Assembly: GCA_003344405.1 (NCBI GenBank)
Contig: NOWV01000149.1
Coordinates: 1-64,000 of the forward strand
DNA: 64,000 nt
Origin: Trichoplax sp. H2
Lineage: Eukaryota > Placozoa > Uniplacotomia > Trichoplacea
Direction: 5' to 3'
The translations under genes and the position numbers were made by a program. Under the pieces are notes generated by a model. That model saw nothing but the letters and a program-made list of their open reading frames with translations, had not been told where the DNA came from and did not search any database. Positions 25,120 through 38,123 of this stretch are shown here, one piece after another; position 1 is the stretch's first letter; each line of letters starts with the position of its first letter.

Positions 25120-27002
25120 GCTTCATAATTTTAAATAACACTAGTAATGCTCCGTAATATCTTGTAATTCTAAATCGCCTATCAAAGAGCAGCAGTACTT
25201 CACAATTACCTAGCATACGAGTATAGTAAAGCAGTTGTTCATACAGCATACTTTGATTAAAACAATATTCTTCCTGTAGGATTAAGTTGGAGTTGAAAAG
25301 CTACTATTCGTGAATGTACAATCCAAATCAATTTCAATATCGCTTTTTTGGATATGTCTGATTGAATCTAGTTGTCTGTAAGGCGTAAAAGCTGTACCCT
25401 TATCATAAATGTAGGATATACAGTTGAAAACTTCCATTTTACCAATCCAAAAGTTTCAAGATAATTGAATTAACGCAGAATGATCTGACGTTAATGACAA
25501 CTGATTTATTTTAGTCTTTTCGCTTTATTACTCCATCAAAATCTTCATACACTCGTAGATACTTATTACTACTTCTAGCTACCATAACAAACTATAAAGG
25601 AACAGATTTCATTATTCGTATAAGAACAAATGCAATCGTAAGTGAAAGTTCTTTCTCTTAAGATTGATATCAGAGTAACAATTTAATTCTCATAATTCTC
25701 TTGCGATAGTTCACAAGTGTAAGGAATACTCGTGTTATAATATAGTGTTTATTGATAAACATAAAAATAAGATTTTACACAATCTTATTGTCGAATAAAC
25801 GCAGTTAGGTTAATTTCATTTACTTTTAGCAAAATATAATGAATCGCATTATGCTATACTGTATGTCTCAGTATTCGTGATAGTTTGTAACAGGTAGACA
25901 ACATTATAAATTAGAATTATAAATTATGTTTTACATATTTCTGGCGTAAAATAATCTTGACAGAACATGGTAGCTTAGACTTTTTAGATTAATCTTTTAT
26001 TCTCCTTCTATTCAAGCATAATGGAACAAACGATAATTTAAAAATTATCGAACATACATTATGTATCGTTTGATGCAGACATCTACTGGCCTGATGTATT
26101 TTGCTCTACACTATTCACGTTCTCACTAATCTACAATACGTCAATTTCGAATGATTGCCGATTGGCTAGTAAAATGATTATTTTTTCTTCAATAATAAAG
26201 AGATTATGAAATGTTGTGCCTACCCTATTAATGCTAATTGATAGTTGGTAACTGGATGCTAGGCTATTATACATAGCGGTAGCTTTCTTAATACCCTGTA
26301 TTCGCTATGCATTATGTTTGATCTTCTGATGATAAAGTTATAATGCTATTTAAATATTGAAATGTTTTTGAACATTTTATCAGTAGTACATCCTATCCCT
26401 TTTACTTATTCTTCTCATGTACATAAACAGAGTACATCAATCTAATCTTCGATAACCATTATTGAGCCCATCTTTGATACAGAACCCTTCCACTAATTGA
26501 TTGCCTTTTACATTAATTTTAGGAAATACACTATACTTCGATATGAAATGTAGTTTAGAAAATACTACTAACGCTAGTAACAGCCCTTTTATCTACATTT
26601 GCCAATTATAATATACTTGCATGTCTATTTTGTAACATTGTCTACAAAATGAAAGAATATACATGACTTCAATAAAGTGGGTTAGATCAATGATTGCTTT
26701 TATCTACTTTTTTCTCTACAACAGCTTTAAATTTGCACTATAATCACTATTTCTGATATGACAGTTCTTATGACAGCTATTATTCAGCAATTAATCTTTG
26801 TTACACAATCTTAATTTTTATTTTGTCAGGAAAACATCAGTCTAAAAAGTATCCTATAATACTATAAGCGAATTAATTCAATTTAGGCTTTCATCAGCCG
26901 TTGTCAATTAATATAATTATAGTTAACAGCAGTTCTGACATTTCTCGCTAGTTGCAGGCTGTTATTATTTAATGTTCTAGATTGCAATTAGGAGAATAAT
27001 AA
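25120..27002. other. AT-rich spacer upstream of the ZBBX-like gene
   Basis: It should contain the promoter and the first exon or exons of the ZBBX-like gene, but no start codon with a matching splice phase could be identified. Confidence 0.35.
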
Positions 27003-30000
27003 GTTATAAGTAACATCTGCCAATTTAACGGACAATCTTATAAAATATCACTGACATTTAAATGGTGTAAGAAATGTCTTGTCGGTAATTCTTATGAACG
27101 AATCTTATTTAGAAATAAGAAAATCGTAAACAAACTTGATCTTACCGAGATCGAGAACAAAAAAATGGAAGAGAGGCTATGTACCTTAAAGAGGGTAATG
27201 GAAAGAGAAAAAGAAGAAAGAATGTAAGTTTTTATCATATTTTACTTGAGAATAAAATCCATCATATTACAAGATTAAATAAATTAATCAAGAGTACATT
27301 AAAATCCCTATATGTTGTTAGGCAAGCAAGGGTAAATGTAGTTATCGAAGATGATAGGGTAACAAATCTTGTAGAGTTATTTTGTACTTGACACCAATTC
27401 TAATCGATTTATTGAGACGATACTATTGAAAGAAATATTGTAGCCGACTACTGAATTTATGTATAAAATTCATATTGCTTTTTGATCGTCGACAGTGCTA
27501 ACTGAAAGTTCTTAATAATAATTAGTCCACGCAGTAACATAGATTCACCGCTAAATAATAAGTAAATTAAGTACTTTAGGTACTATTTCTCTCTTTCCGC
27601 TCTTGTTAACCGTAGCGATGCTTTATATATATTTTAGCAAAATGGGTGGATATCGTTGGCAGTCTGGTAAATTAGGCCCTCTTGCTTCTCATCCACATCA
27701 GATTTTGGAGGGAAACAAAGGGAAAAAAACGGTAAATCATTAATGACGAGGGATGTATATTGTAGTGAATCAAGTCTAACTGCTACTTATTAGAAAAGAA
27801 ATACAACTATTGGTTGTATGTGTAAGGCAGACTAGGATAATAAAATGAAATTTTTAATAACAGCCATATTCATTTCAATTCTATCACAGACGACACGGCA
27901 GCGAAAATTAAAAATGTTGAGAGATGAAGATACTAGTAAGTTTAGAACCATCTTTTAAGGCTGTTAATTCAGCATGTTAAAATAACTTTAATTTTATTTC
28001 TATATTTGACTCGTCTCTACGTTATTATGCGTTATCTCGAAGCTTTTGTAAGAAAATTAAGCGTATTCAATCGCTGAGCACGTCAAGCTTATGTCGGATT
28101 TATCGTTTTATTTAGTGGATGTAGTTAAATCGGAAAGAATTGAAAAATTTAGCAGCGACTCTGACTATAAATCTGACAGCAGTCCGATCAAGGACCTACA
28201 CTTGGTATGTGTAACTATTTTAGGCTGATATTAATACTAAAATATTAAAACTAAAATATTGGTGTTGCTTAGCATTTCAAATCGTATTAAAGTTTTATTC
28301 CTTAGATATTTTACTGTATTTTAAAAAAGTATCTAGATAATAGCTATAATTTCTTGATAAAAAGCTTTCGTCTTATCAGACACTTAATCAGTTTATTACT
28401 CCATTTCTGATATGTGTTTGTAGTCTTCGGGACAATCATATGACAGTATTAAACAGACGTCACTGCCTTTGCGAAATCCAGACAAAAGGTATTTATGCTG
28501 CATTTCGTATAAGATCTACTTCATATTTCTCATGACTTATTAAAGCACTTTGGAGTCATAAATGGAAGAAAATATTTTTATAGATTGCCTTAAGAGTTAA
28601 TTTACATATATAATTGAATCATCTTGTTAATCATTAACGAATTGATTATATAGTACATTGAGTCTTCGTTGTGATGGGATTGTTCATTAACGAAGTCCAA
28701 AAAACACTAATTTTATCAACTCATCTTTTACTTTCTTTAGTCCAAGCCCAGCTCAGCTTCAGAGCAAGGTAAGCTAACTAGACATAGCTAATTGCGTGTA
28801 AACAAGAGATAATAAATCAAAGGCAATTTTAATATCCGTAATTTTAGCACGATATTCACGATATCAAATAGGATTAATTTTATTTTAGCTCCTAATTAAG
28901 TAAAAGTACTACGCTGATTAAAATTACAAATATTTGGTTACTTTTGCAGATTCCTAGGAGAATAGGATTGAAAGACAACATGTCCACATCCTACGTAAAA
29001 CCGAAAATTAATAACATTTCTTACGACACTAAAATATTGAATGCAGTAAAAACTAATTCATTGCTGTACGGCAATTACGACGAAAAAGAAAGTGCTAACT
29101 CTTTTCAGCAGGCGCTATTAGAATGGCGATCTGGCAGTAATAGTAATAAAAGCAACCCACCGACTACGAAAAAAGCAAAAAATGCTCCGACATCCGTTGG
29201 TTAGCAAATACAAATTTATTTAGTAACATTTGCCATATAATTTTGCTTTGCGTATTTAACCATCAATTTCATATGTCTTTATCAATTCTAGGCATTACAG
29301 TTAATTCTATCCTTGCTCGTCCTGAGTTTACCCCGGAACAAATTAAATTTAAACGTGATAATTTAAGTTATATGGAAAGATTAATGTTGAAAAAATTGCG
29401 TAAAAATAGAATTACTAAGCTAGATGTGGGACAGAACGAAACGAAAAGCAGTCCTACATCGCGCGTCTCAAGCCCAGAGCCTAAGATCAATTTACTGTCT
29501 GATGAACCATACTTCACAAAACATTCACAGAAAGAAAAGGTTATTCTATCTCCTCTAAGAAATTCTAAATCTTTAGACTTTTCCGATATTCATAAGAAAT
29601 CCAACGTTAAAGCAGAGCACAATTACGAACAAGCTCCTTCAAAAGAAACAACAACCAGTAAAAAAAGTCCAAGGAAAGATTGTACAACTATAACGATAAC
29701 TGCAGCAACTAGTGAATTATCTTTAACCGATGATAAAAATACTATTCTAAATCGTAAAGTATCAAAGTATACAGGATTAAGTGGGTTTTTCTTGGCCGGA
29801 TTAGAAGATGGAAGCGCTGATAATGGAAACAAAGAAAATGATGTCAGCCAAAGCATTGAAGGCGGCCAGAGTACTACATTAAAATCAGGTCACTGGAAAC
29901 CTCCTTCAAATGTATTTGGTGATAAGCCTGAATATATTAACTGGGGTATTAATGATTATTTAAACGATCCAGTTCCCCGAAGTAAGAGCCCAACAGCCTA

Positions 30001-30469
30001 TATGCAGGTTTGTAGCTATAGTCGGCAATTTCTTATATTTTAATGATTACTGTAATGTCAAATAATATAGCCCTCTTAAACGAAATTTTACTCGCATATT
30101 GCTTTAATGGCCTAAGTTGCCCATTACTGTGAATACTTTTCAGTATTCTTAAACAGGAACACACATATATAGTATTACTGATCCAAACCATCAAACTGTA
30201 TATTATTAGACGAAAAATTTATCCTTTTCTTGGATTTTCATCAATAGACTATCGATTTTTATTGCTTGTTTTACTTCAATTTGGAATTACTATATCTAAA
30301 TAGTATCGTTGTATATTACATCCATGATATCTTGTAGGTCCATCGCGTATCTAGTACGTCTCCCTTACCGCTTGATTTACAGCCTCCAAACGACTGGTCC
30401 GATGAAGAAGATAGTCTTGTTGTTAATAAAACCGAACAAATTGATATGAAAAAAGTAGAAAAAATTTAG
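27003..30469 (+). CDS. ZBBX: ZBBX-like protein, multi-exon, without a visible B-box
   Basis: Reconstructed exons, all in phase: open from 27003 (5' end unresolved) to 27223, then 27638-27731, 27890-27935, 28062-28204, 28424-28488, 28741-28768, 28950-29199, 29292-30007 and 30338-30469. The order of conserved blocks matches the ZBBX family: an N-terminal coiled coil ending in EREKEER, then a GYRWQSGKLG block, then KLKMLRDE. Later come SANSFQQALLEWR and KFKRDNLSYMERLMLKK, and a C-terminal DWSDEED. ZBBX genes are expressed in ciliated cells, so a ciliary role is inferred. The B-box that should lie between the third block and the SFQQALLEWR block is absent: the exons there have no CxxC/HxxC pattern. 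The true start is not known; the ATG at 27165 is in frame but lies inside the coiled coil. About 560 residues are accounted for, against roughly 800 in vertebrates. Confidence 0.78.
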
Positions 30470-33148
30470 CCGGATGCTCAAGATGAAGTCGTATTCTAAT
30501 CTATCCTTTCTATGTTGAACAGAAATTCTATAGCTCGATAATTTAATTACTTAAAAATTTGATAAAGAGGACAAAAATTCAGACAGTGTCATCGTTTCGG
30601 TCAATGTTGCCTTCCTTAGAATGTGATACTTTCTGATTCTGATTACTATTGAAAGCAGCTTTATTGCCATCAATATTGGATCATTTAATGTATAGAGTAG
30701 GTATATAAAAATGGGTGGTAAAAGTAGGCTACTAGATCTAAAATTGGCAAACAGTCTTGCAATAACCAAATTCCTTCTCAGATTAAGATAATTTTAGTTA
30801 ATCATACGAAATTATAAATACCTCAATGTTTAAGTTTACAATAAAAGTATCGATAGCATCGGATCTTGACGGACGAGAAAAACAGAAATCATTTAATTGT
30901 AATTTATAACCCATTTGTCTTAATATTCATTTTTTTCCTGGACAATTTTATTTTGGCAATAGTGTTAAGAGGATTTGGATCAACTTTTTAACGTTCGAAA
31001 ATTATTGAAGTTATCAATCCTTATCTCTACCTTTATCATTAATTTTCCACTATTTAACTGCAACTTGTATTGCTTTTCGAATAAAACAACTTTCTATTCA
31101 TGGCATTAACATACTTTTTGAATACTTGCACAAATTGTTAAACAGGTCAATAAAACAACATGAATCACTAGTTTATTCATTTCCGAAGCAGGTACAAATG
31201 ATCTTGAATTGCTAAATTCTTGCCTGTATATTACCAGCTCTGCAATGTAGGTAAAATTTTCAACTGATCGCGAATCAAAGCAGATAATGAGCCCGGTAGC
31301 TATCTATGATCAAGTGGTGCTGGCCTTAATGATGTCAAGGTTTATTTATCCGTCGTTGAGATCAAAGATATTTTTGATTCCGATTTCATAGTAAAGTAAT
31401 TCATCGGAGTACATAATACATCTCATTTGCAAAATAACTAAAAGGAAATCCCCATTTAGTAAATTTGAGTAGCTAGTTAGTAATTCATTCGGTATATGCA
31501 CACGTAGAATTGTTGTTGATGCTGGTGCAACTAATTTAAGTTAACAAAAACCTATCGCATTGGTTACCTGTAGAAGTTGTTTTTAAACATTCATCTCAAC
31601 TACTTCAGGCAGAGCTACAGTGACTTTAATTTACTATTAGTTACTGACTCTCCTCTACAGTGATATTCTATGAGCAACATTAGAATAGCATGTGCATAAA
31701 ATAAATTATTATCAGTAGTACTTTAGGAATAAAAAACTTGTCAAGCCTAGCAGTTCACTCCTCAACAATAATCCGAAATTGCACGACTCGATTACTCTGT
31801 ATCATGATTATCAAGGAAAATGAAATACAATTTAAGCTGTGACGATATCAACAACTGGATTTGATTCCGTCCATTTTACTTCGATCAAATATTATTTATG
31901 TTTATTATTATTATCACTAGCTGAAACACAATCATAACGTACAATCGTAATGTATAACGGCAACCTATTCTACACATTCCTGTAAGACAGAATGGCATAC
32001 AAATACAGAAGTATGCCTTTACAATTCATCAGCAATAAATCATAGAATTCAGACTCTAGATAGGAGCAATCAATGGCAAATTGCGACAGATTTTCGAATG
32101 AAGCTATGTTGTTAATTTAAGACGAAGCTTTGAAAAGAGCTTGCAAAAAAATGTTACATCATTCGTTCAGAAATTAAGGACATCTTGCGACACAAGAACA
32201 AGAACTAATTAGTGCAACGTCGAAACAAATCAAGGATACTAAATATACGTTAACACTTAACAGTCACTACTTCTACACCACACAATCTAATATCTGCACT
32301 GCACTGTTGACGTTGTAACCCAAAGAGGCGATGGAGTCTGTGTCAGGTAGCCAATTTGGAATTGCGACTTCAGTACGGTGCCCAATTTTACACCTTTAGT
32401 AGAAGTTGGCAATATCCATTAAGATACATATTACATCATTGTTTCAGATATTACTAGGAAGAAAGTAACCCTCTCCGACCACGATGCATTTCTGACGTCA
32501 ATTTCAAGCATTTATGCTATCAGCCTTCAGCCATGATTCAACTAACAGCGGACGTTACAGAACATGTTTAATTAACCTAATATCAGGTAACATCCTACAC
32601 ATACACAATACAAAAATATATCTAGCCATGTCCGTATTTAAAGTAATGGTCTAAAAGTAATACAACGATGGTGCGATGAAGATATAATATAGGATTCACA
32701 ACCATGGAGGTAAGATTTGTATTTGAGTATTTTTCGATTCAGAGCATTACGTCATTGATTGGGTCATGCTCTTACCAATGTCAAGAATTGTTGCAAACTC
32801 ACGACTGTTACCTATATTCAATACTATAGAAGTTGAAAGCTAGCGCGTCCACCTAGTACAGCAGTGGTCCAGACAGCGTACGTTAACCACTTACTGTATG
32901 GGCAGTTGTTGGTTTGTACTGGAGGTAGATGGCACGAATCAAAATTGATTTTCTATCGATAATAACATTAATGTGATCTACTTCTAAGCTACATACAGGG
33001 AAAATCATCTGATAATCATACATTCACACTATGTTGATATATTTTAAATCTTTAGTAAGTAAGACTTTCGGTTATAATACGCTCGCTTGATTTTGCAAAC
33101 ACTTTGATGAGTTCTCCGTCCTTTCGCCATCAGTGAGTCATGACGTTC
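30470..33148. other. intergenic region
   Basis: No supported gene was found. A 42-codon frame at about 32704 and other short frames show no domain or convincing splicing. The DNA becomes richer in G and C toward 33 kb, near the next gene. Confidence 0.4.
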
Positions 33149-33319
33149 CTAAAAGCTTTCGCCTCTTTGCCTTCTAGCGTAACATCCGACGCAAGCACAG
33201 ATACCCATAATGCCAATGATCAACCCAAGAATGAGTGCTACTGCATCACCACCATCGAAAGCGCTGACTTGGCTTATACAACATAAAATGAAAAAGATTA
33301 AAGATGACAAGTACAACAT
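33149..33319 (-). CDS. small secreted-pathway single-pass membrane protein (56 aa)
   Basis: The minus strand encodes a complete 56-residue frame from ATG (33319-33317, context gctcgccatgt) to TAG (33151-33149). Residues 1-20 form a signal-peptide-like hydrophobic segment ending in QVSA, a good cleavage site. A short acidic stretch (FDGGD) follows, then a transmembrane helix at about 27-41 and a Cys-rich juxtamembrane end (CACVGC). A basic tail (ARRQRG) comes last. This layout resembles small type I Cys-rich membrane proteins (CYYR1/Shisa-like tails), but no family can be assigned. It points away from the two-pass gene at 34787, with the palindromic repeat island in between, so the two could share a divergent promoter. 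It is below the usual ORF length cutoff; support is from architecture only. Confidence 0.5.
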   Translation of the reverse strand: MLYLSSLIFFILCCISQVSAFDGGDAVALILGLIIGIMGICACVGCYARRQRGESF

Positions 33320-33439
33320 GGCGAGCACGCTTCGGCTTGATCTCGGTGAGGATATAAAGATTCTCGGAGATACGGTAGATGCTGGACACTAAACGCGGGT
33401 TCAGGTCGACGCTGGCTATATACCGTCTACCAGTGGCAG

Positions 33440-34405
33440 TACGATACTGTAGTCATGCAGTACAGTACAGTACAAAATCGAACGCCAATGCTTGGCGTTA
33501 GTGCGAAGCAGCAATACTATACAGTACATTGTGTACACTGTACAGTACAGTACAATAGAGTACGGTGCATAAAGCTTACACCTACAGTGTACAGTACTAT
33601 CCACAGTATATAGTACTGTACTGCGTAAAGTGCCGTATCAGTATCATCATGATCATGCTACAGTTCAGTATGACTTAATCACATCACATATTAATCACGT
33701 GTTTCCTTGCATTTCCCGGTGTCCACTGCCATTGTGCAATGTGCAAGTGAGGACAGTCTACAGTAGTACTGTACTGTATGATGTCACTAACTTAGTACTG
33801 TACTCTACTGTACAATGTACTGTACAGTGTACACCTGTTGTTTTCCACTGCACTACTGTACTGGACAACTAAGTCCAGTTCAGGAACGAATATACTAGAC
33901 TAAAAAATAAAGAAACGGGACTGCCAATGGGTGTTGACTATACTAATACAGTCATGTGTAAGCTGATGAATGATTTGAATCGTATGCCAGTGTAACGGCA
34001 CCGTCCGCGATGGATATCTAAATTAGCGAGTAGGTTGGCTTTGTGTAGTATGGTATACGGTTTCATGGATACCGTATAGTAGAATGACCGGGAAAATGAT
34101 ATCCTCGGTCAAGCTCCCACCCTGGACGGCGGACGCATGTACACTGTACAGTACGTACTGTACAGTACAGTACTGTACGTACTGGTACAGTACAGCACAC
34201 TCAAAGTACTGTACAATACAGTACTGTACTGTACTGTACTGTACTGTACAGTACTGTAGACACCAAAATGTACTGTGTAACATGGAACATGTACAGTACA
34301 GTACAGTATACTTGTATAGTACAGTACAGTACTAACTGCATACAGTACTGTACAGTACTGTACTCCGAACGGTATTATTCCTTACAATGCTGTACTGTAC
34401 TGTAA
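33440..34405. repeat. GTACT/AGTAC palindromic repeat island A
   Basis: The pentamer GTACT and its complement AGTAC alternate, so runs meet at GTACTGTACAGTAC-type dyads. Dense patches lie at about 33440-33620, 33750-33865 and 34135-34405. In 34141-34260 alone there are 19 GTAC tetramers, where well under one would be expected at this base composition. The repeat reads through in several frames on both strands (as CTVQY-like peptides), which creates false ORFs. The sequence could extrude as hairpins. It lies between the divergent genes at 33319 and 34787. Confidence 0.9.
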
Positions 34406-34786
34406 AAAGGTGTAAATCCAAATGAAACCAATCGTTTTATCAACAAGCAAGCAATCGTTGTTGGATAGTATTAGTAACAAATGATTATTTCTTACAATAG
34501 ATGAAGTAATATCATCAAGTCAATCGGCTGTTCCAAACTGCTTCTTTCCACATCGACCATAGCGCCTGATCGTATTGAAGAAATTGAAGAATATTATTGA
34601 CTACTTCATAATTTTGGGCAATCCGTTTCGGTAGCCCGTACCAGCGGCAATTTTATTCTTGATAAGCGTAACAAGAAGTTGAGGCTTATTCTGCAACTGG
34701 TAACAGCACTGAACGTCTACAATTGTAAACGCACCGATTGGTTGATCCATAAAAATTGACTATCTTCCTAGTTTTCAGCATTCGCC

Positions 34787-35281
34787 ATGGCGGAAAAACT
34801 AGGTGCGATCGCTGGGATTTGTTTAATTTTATTTTGTGTAGGCGCAGTTGGCTTTTACTTTTGCTTGGATACTGTTATGAAGATGTCTGAATTGAACACA
34901 TACAAAGCGATGCAATGCTCATACCAGGACGGTAGAATTATGGATTCACCTTATCGGCAGGCAGTTGTTGATGCCGCTGCCTTTGAAAAGAATGCCAGTG
35001 ATATTTTTGCAGATGTTACAATCGCCTATCCATATTCACAGTACATGTACGCCAACAATGCTTCATTATACGAATTTTTAACTCTTTGGCAAACGAGCAC
35101 TGCTAGATCGTGTTATGTAGATGTCAAATCGAATAGCACGCGAAAGCCGGCGGTTCCGGGCCCGTTTGATAGTGCGACATCTAGTATCATTATAATAAGC
35201 ATGATCACCTGCATACTATCTCTATGTGGAAGTTCGTTTGGTTTACTGATGATTGTGAAAGCAAAACTGACCATGAAATAA
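34787..35281 (+). CDS. two-pass membrane protein with glycosylated loop, paralogue 1
   Basis: A 164-residue protein with a strong start context (ttcgccatggcgg). Hydrophobic spans at about 5-29 and 132-157 flank an extracellular or luminal loop of about 100 residues, with both ends predicted cytoplasmic. The loop has two cysteines (44, 109) that could pair and three N-glycosylation sites (Asn69, Asn91, Asn116). It is clearly homologous to the gene at 38124: both share C-x-Y-x2-G near the loop start, PYRxAVV, and W-x(7)-CYVD before the second span. The topology and the W...CY motif recall BK-channel beta subunits (KCNMB), but the match is too weak for a name. No introns. Repeat island A ends 380 bp upstream. 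Confidence 0.8.
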   Translation: MAEKLGAIAGICLILFCVGAVGFYFCLDTVMKMSELNTYKAMQCSYQDGRIMDSPYRQAVVDAAAFEKNASDIFADVTIAYPYSQYMYANNASLYEFLTLWQTSTARSCYVDVKSNSTRKPAVPGPFDSATSSIIIISMITCILSLCGSSFGLLMIVKAKLTMK

Positions 35282-35904
35282 GTTAGTGTTAACTGGCCAG
35301 TTATCACCGATCTTCCGATTTGGATAGGTATCAGACCACGATAGCCATATCCAGTCAACCAAGTAGCGAACCGTACGCAATATTCATTGTCTAATTCACT
35401 TAAGATGGAATGTATCAGTGTACGATCCGTTGTTTGAATTAATTTGCATCAGTAGTTTAGGGCATTTTAGTTTGTAAATAAGAGCCATTTAGAATTACTA
35501 TTTATTTTTAAGCAATAGTGCTCCGTTGATGCACTGAGCTCTTATCCACTTTGTCAGAGATTTTTTCTTATTTACTGGCACAGTTTGCAATCGTACTACT
35601 CACGTCTGTACTTGTACTTTTTAATTCCTACAACATATATATCCTATATACTGAAAAGTATATGCATATGCAGACACGGACAAAACTATTTCTATATAGT
35701 AGATTCTTTACTATGTAAAAATTAAATGTTGGCTAATTTATACGAGAATTAGATGAATGTTTTTATAATGTTAATGTAATTCAAACGTAAAAAAATAGAT
35801 TGTCGGTTACGCCGGCATATCATATACGTATTCAGTACACAAAGATTTCAATTTTTTTCAATTATCATTTGAAGACTACTGTACGATGCTTTCACATACT
35901 AAAA
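35282..35904. other. 3' flank of two-pass gene
   Basis: Probably the 3' UTR followed by AT-rich spacer. Nothing else was recognised. Confidence 0.35.
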
Positions 35905-36213
35905 ATGCAGAGGGTACACTCGTACACTTATTTAATTTCATACGTTAATATTCTCTTATCTTTTGAATATCATTTTCGGACAACGTCGAATGAAGCAATT
36001 TTAAGTCATGCTTATTTATATTGGATCAGTTCGGCATACCTGACCTTACTAATGCTTCCTTTACATAATCCGCAATGGACTATTATGATAACGTTTGCTA
36101 TCGTCATAGTTAACTGTAAAATTATTATTTTTCTAATTTACTTGAATATTAAATCTAATGTTGGCTCTGTTTATCTAAACTTGAACAATGTACAGTACGC
36201 ACAGGAAATATAA
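35905..36213 (+). CDS. doubtful hydrophobic ORF (102 aa)
   Basis: The frame is open for 137 codons, with the first ATG at 35905 giving 102 residues. The peptide has two or three hydrophobic segments, the clearest at about 58-79 counted from the ATG, and an Asn-rich hydrophilic end. No family, signal peptide or splice signal is clear. The length is close to what chance gives in AT-rich DNA searched in six frames, and hydrophobic character is common in random AT-rich frames. Confidence 0.2.
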   Translation: MQRVHSYTYLISYVNILLSFEYHFRTTSNEAILSHAYLYWISSAYLTLLMLPLHNPQWTIMITFAIVIVNCKIIIFLIYLNIKSNVGSVYLNLNNVQYAQEI

Positions 36214-37446
36214 GCAAACGCCTAAAAACTTTGTTTACGGCTGTACTCTGCTTTATTGTATGTATATGTAATCGTAATTAAAAATTTCATAATAAGAATT
36301 GAGCGTGTTACTAGATGGTTATAGAGCATGTTAAAACTTTATTCATTAATTTACAATTCTATGTCTGAACTTGTCACTGCAATCAAATTATTCTACAATA
36401 TTCTCGAAAAGCAGCGCATGCAATGTATAATAGCAAAGCTTTGAAAATTGGTAACCTGATAACTCAGAATTTTTTGAAAGACCGAGTACTGTAGAACTGG
36501 AAGAACATAACCAATTTGTGTATTTTGATTGACAGTCTTTGCCCTCTCGTCATCATTCTTGTGTCGTTTTCTGAGACGCTTATCAAGTTAACAGTAAATA
36601 AATACGGTCCACCCCTTGACTCGGAAATGTAGATTCCTTGTTAGACTGTAGAGTAAGATACTACAGTATAAGGCATTTTTAGTACAAAGTCACTAAACTA
36701 CTCTACAATAGAAACAAGGACTTATAAAAAGAGAAATCTATCTCCCTTTTTCTACCGTACCCTTACTGTATGCTGTAGTAGACTTAAGTGAATCGATGTT
36801 ATGTTAGTATTATTATTATTCTTATTCTTATTTCGGCTATCAGCATTTTATCTGTTAGCTGCATTAATTAATTAATTATTTGAAGTTTATTTAAGATGAA
36901 GGAATACTGTTTATCAGATCATGGAGTACTGGAAAAAGACTTGGACGGACAGACATTTTCGACTTTGTCAAAATATTGTGTCCAAAGACTTCATTATGAG
37001 AGTGCAGTACTACAGTATGGAGGCGGCCCATTCTGAATGGTCTGATTATTACTAAATTAATTAATATTACACTGAATCTTATTGTCAGTGACCATAGTTT
37101 CAGCTTGGAAACAACTCTATAAGATGGTAAATATTATGACTTATTCACTACCCGTCATTGAGAAACAGACCCGTAAGAACCATACTATAGTAATTAGTCA
37201 TTTTAGCCATTGACGTTGTCATTTAGCATTTGGCAAAGGAAAGTCCGTCCGCCACTGAGAAGTGATTAGTCCTGGTCTTTTTCTGGTAGTCCCTATATGT
37301 GGTCTATCCACGAGTGTTAGCAATACACTATGGCAATAGCGGAAGCTTGCTGCTGTTGTAAAAAAATCTCATACTGTTCGAACAACAATATTTTCCACTA
37401 CAGCAGTCTGTCCGTCTCATTTTGCCATCACAAAATTCACTCACGT
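36214..37446. other. intergenic region
   Basis: No gene was seen. It contains isolated GTACTGTA-like words (for example near 36486 and 37002) but no dense array. Confidence 0.4.
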
Positions 37447-37630
37447 TATACTGTACAGTGTACAGTGTACAGTACGTCCTTACAGTACAGTACATCACAT
37501 CGTACTCTACTGTACAGTACTGTACTGTACATTTCTCGTTGTACAGTACAGTACAGTACAGTACAGTACAACAGTAAGAATTTAGTACACTGTACAGTAC
37601 TGTACAGTGTACAGTACAGTACTGTATGCT
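37447..37630. repeat. GTACT/AGTAC palindromic repeat island B
   Basis: The same pentamer repeat as island A, in a compact block of about 185 bp with runs of both orientations and GTACAGTGTACAGTAC-like dyads. It lies about 490 bp upstream of the second two-pass membrane gene, a placement like that of island A before the first. Open frames of 137-139 codons on both strands here are products of the repeat. Confidence 0.9.
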
Positions 37631-38123
37631 GTAGTCTGTCTGGGCGTACGTACGTATATAGTACGCAAGTGATACAGCGATATTGCGGGTATGACTGCCG
37701 TGTTGCCTATTTATCCAAATTCCGGTTAAAACGTTATTCATCCTTTTAACGCTGTAGAAAGTCCTTCGAACTGAACTAGTGTACGCACGTTATACTGGGA
37801 TAGGATAAGGGTTCTCGGTCAAGGCCAATCCTCCGTCTTTCACCGAACAGACTGGATTGCACTGATGTCCTGAAATTCTCCACTTCAAGGGTATTTTATC
37901 TAGTCATTTATTTAAAATATTATTATTTACTAAAAGAAAGTCGCGATAAAGCCTTTATCTAATGAACTGTCTGGTTTGTAAATCCAGAAAAGTCAACACA
38001 GCATTGTTCTTCAAGCATCCAAGTTATTGATTGTATTGGAATATTAATTAACTGTTCAAGAAGGAAATATAGTCTATCAACAACGTTGGTGGATCCCGGA
38101 TACTCCACAGCAACCTGGTCAAA
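37631..38123. other. upstream region of second two-pass gene
   Basis: No coding frame was supported. It lies between repeat island B and the start codon and probably contains promoter and 5' UTR. Confidence 0.35.

Noticed and set aside
33416-34335. Several 60-86 codon open frames on both strands in repeat island A
   Set aside because: They are produced by the GTACT/AGTAC repeat, which has few stops in several frames; peptides are low-complexity CTVQYSTVQY-like strings.
37328-37749. Opposed 137 and 139 codon frames
   Set aside because: They overlap on opposite strands across repeat island B and have the same repeat-derived peptide; no start context or domain.
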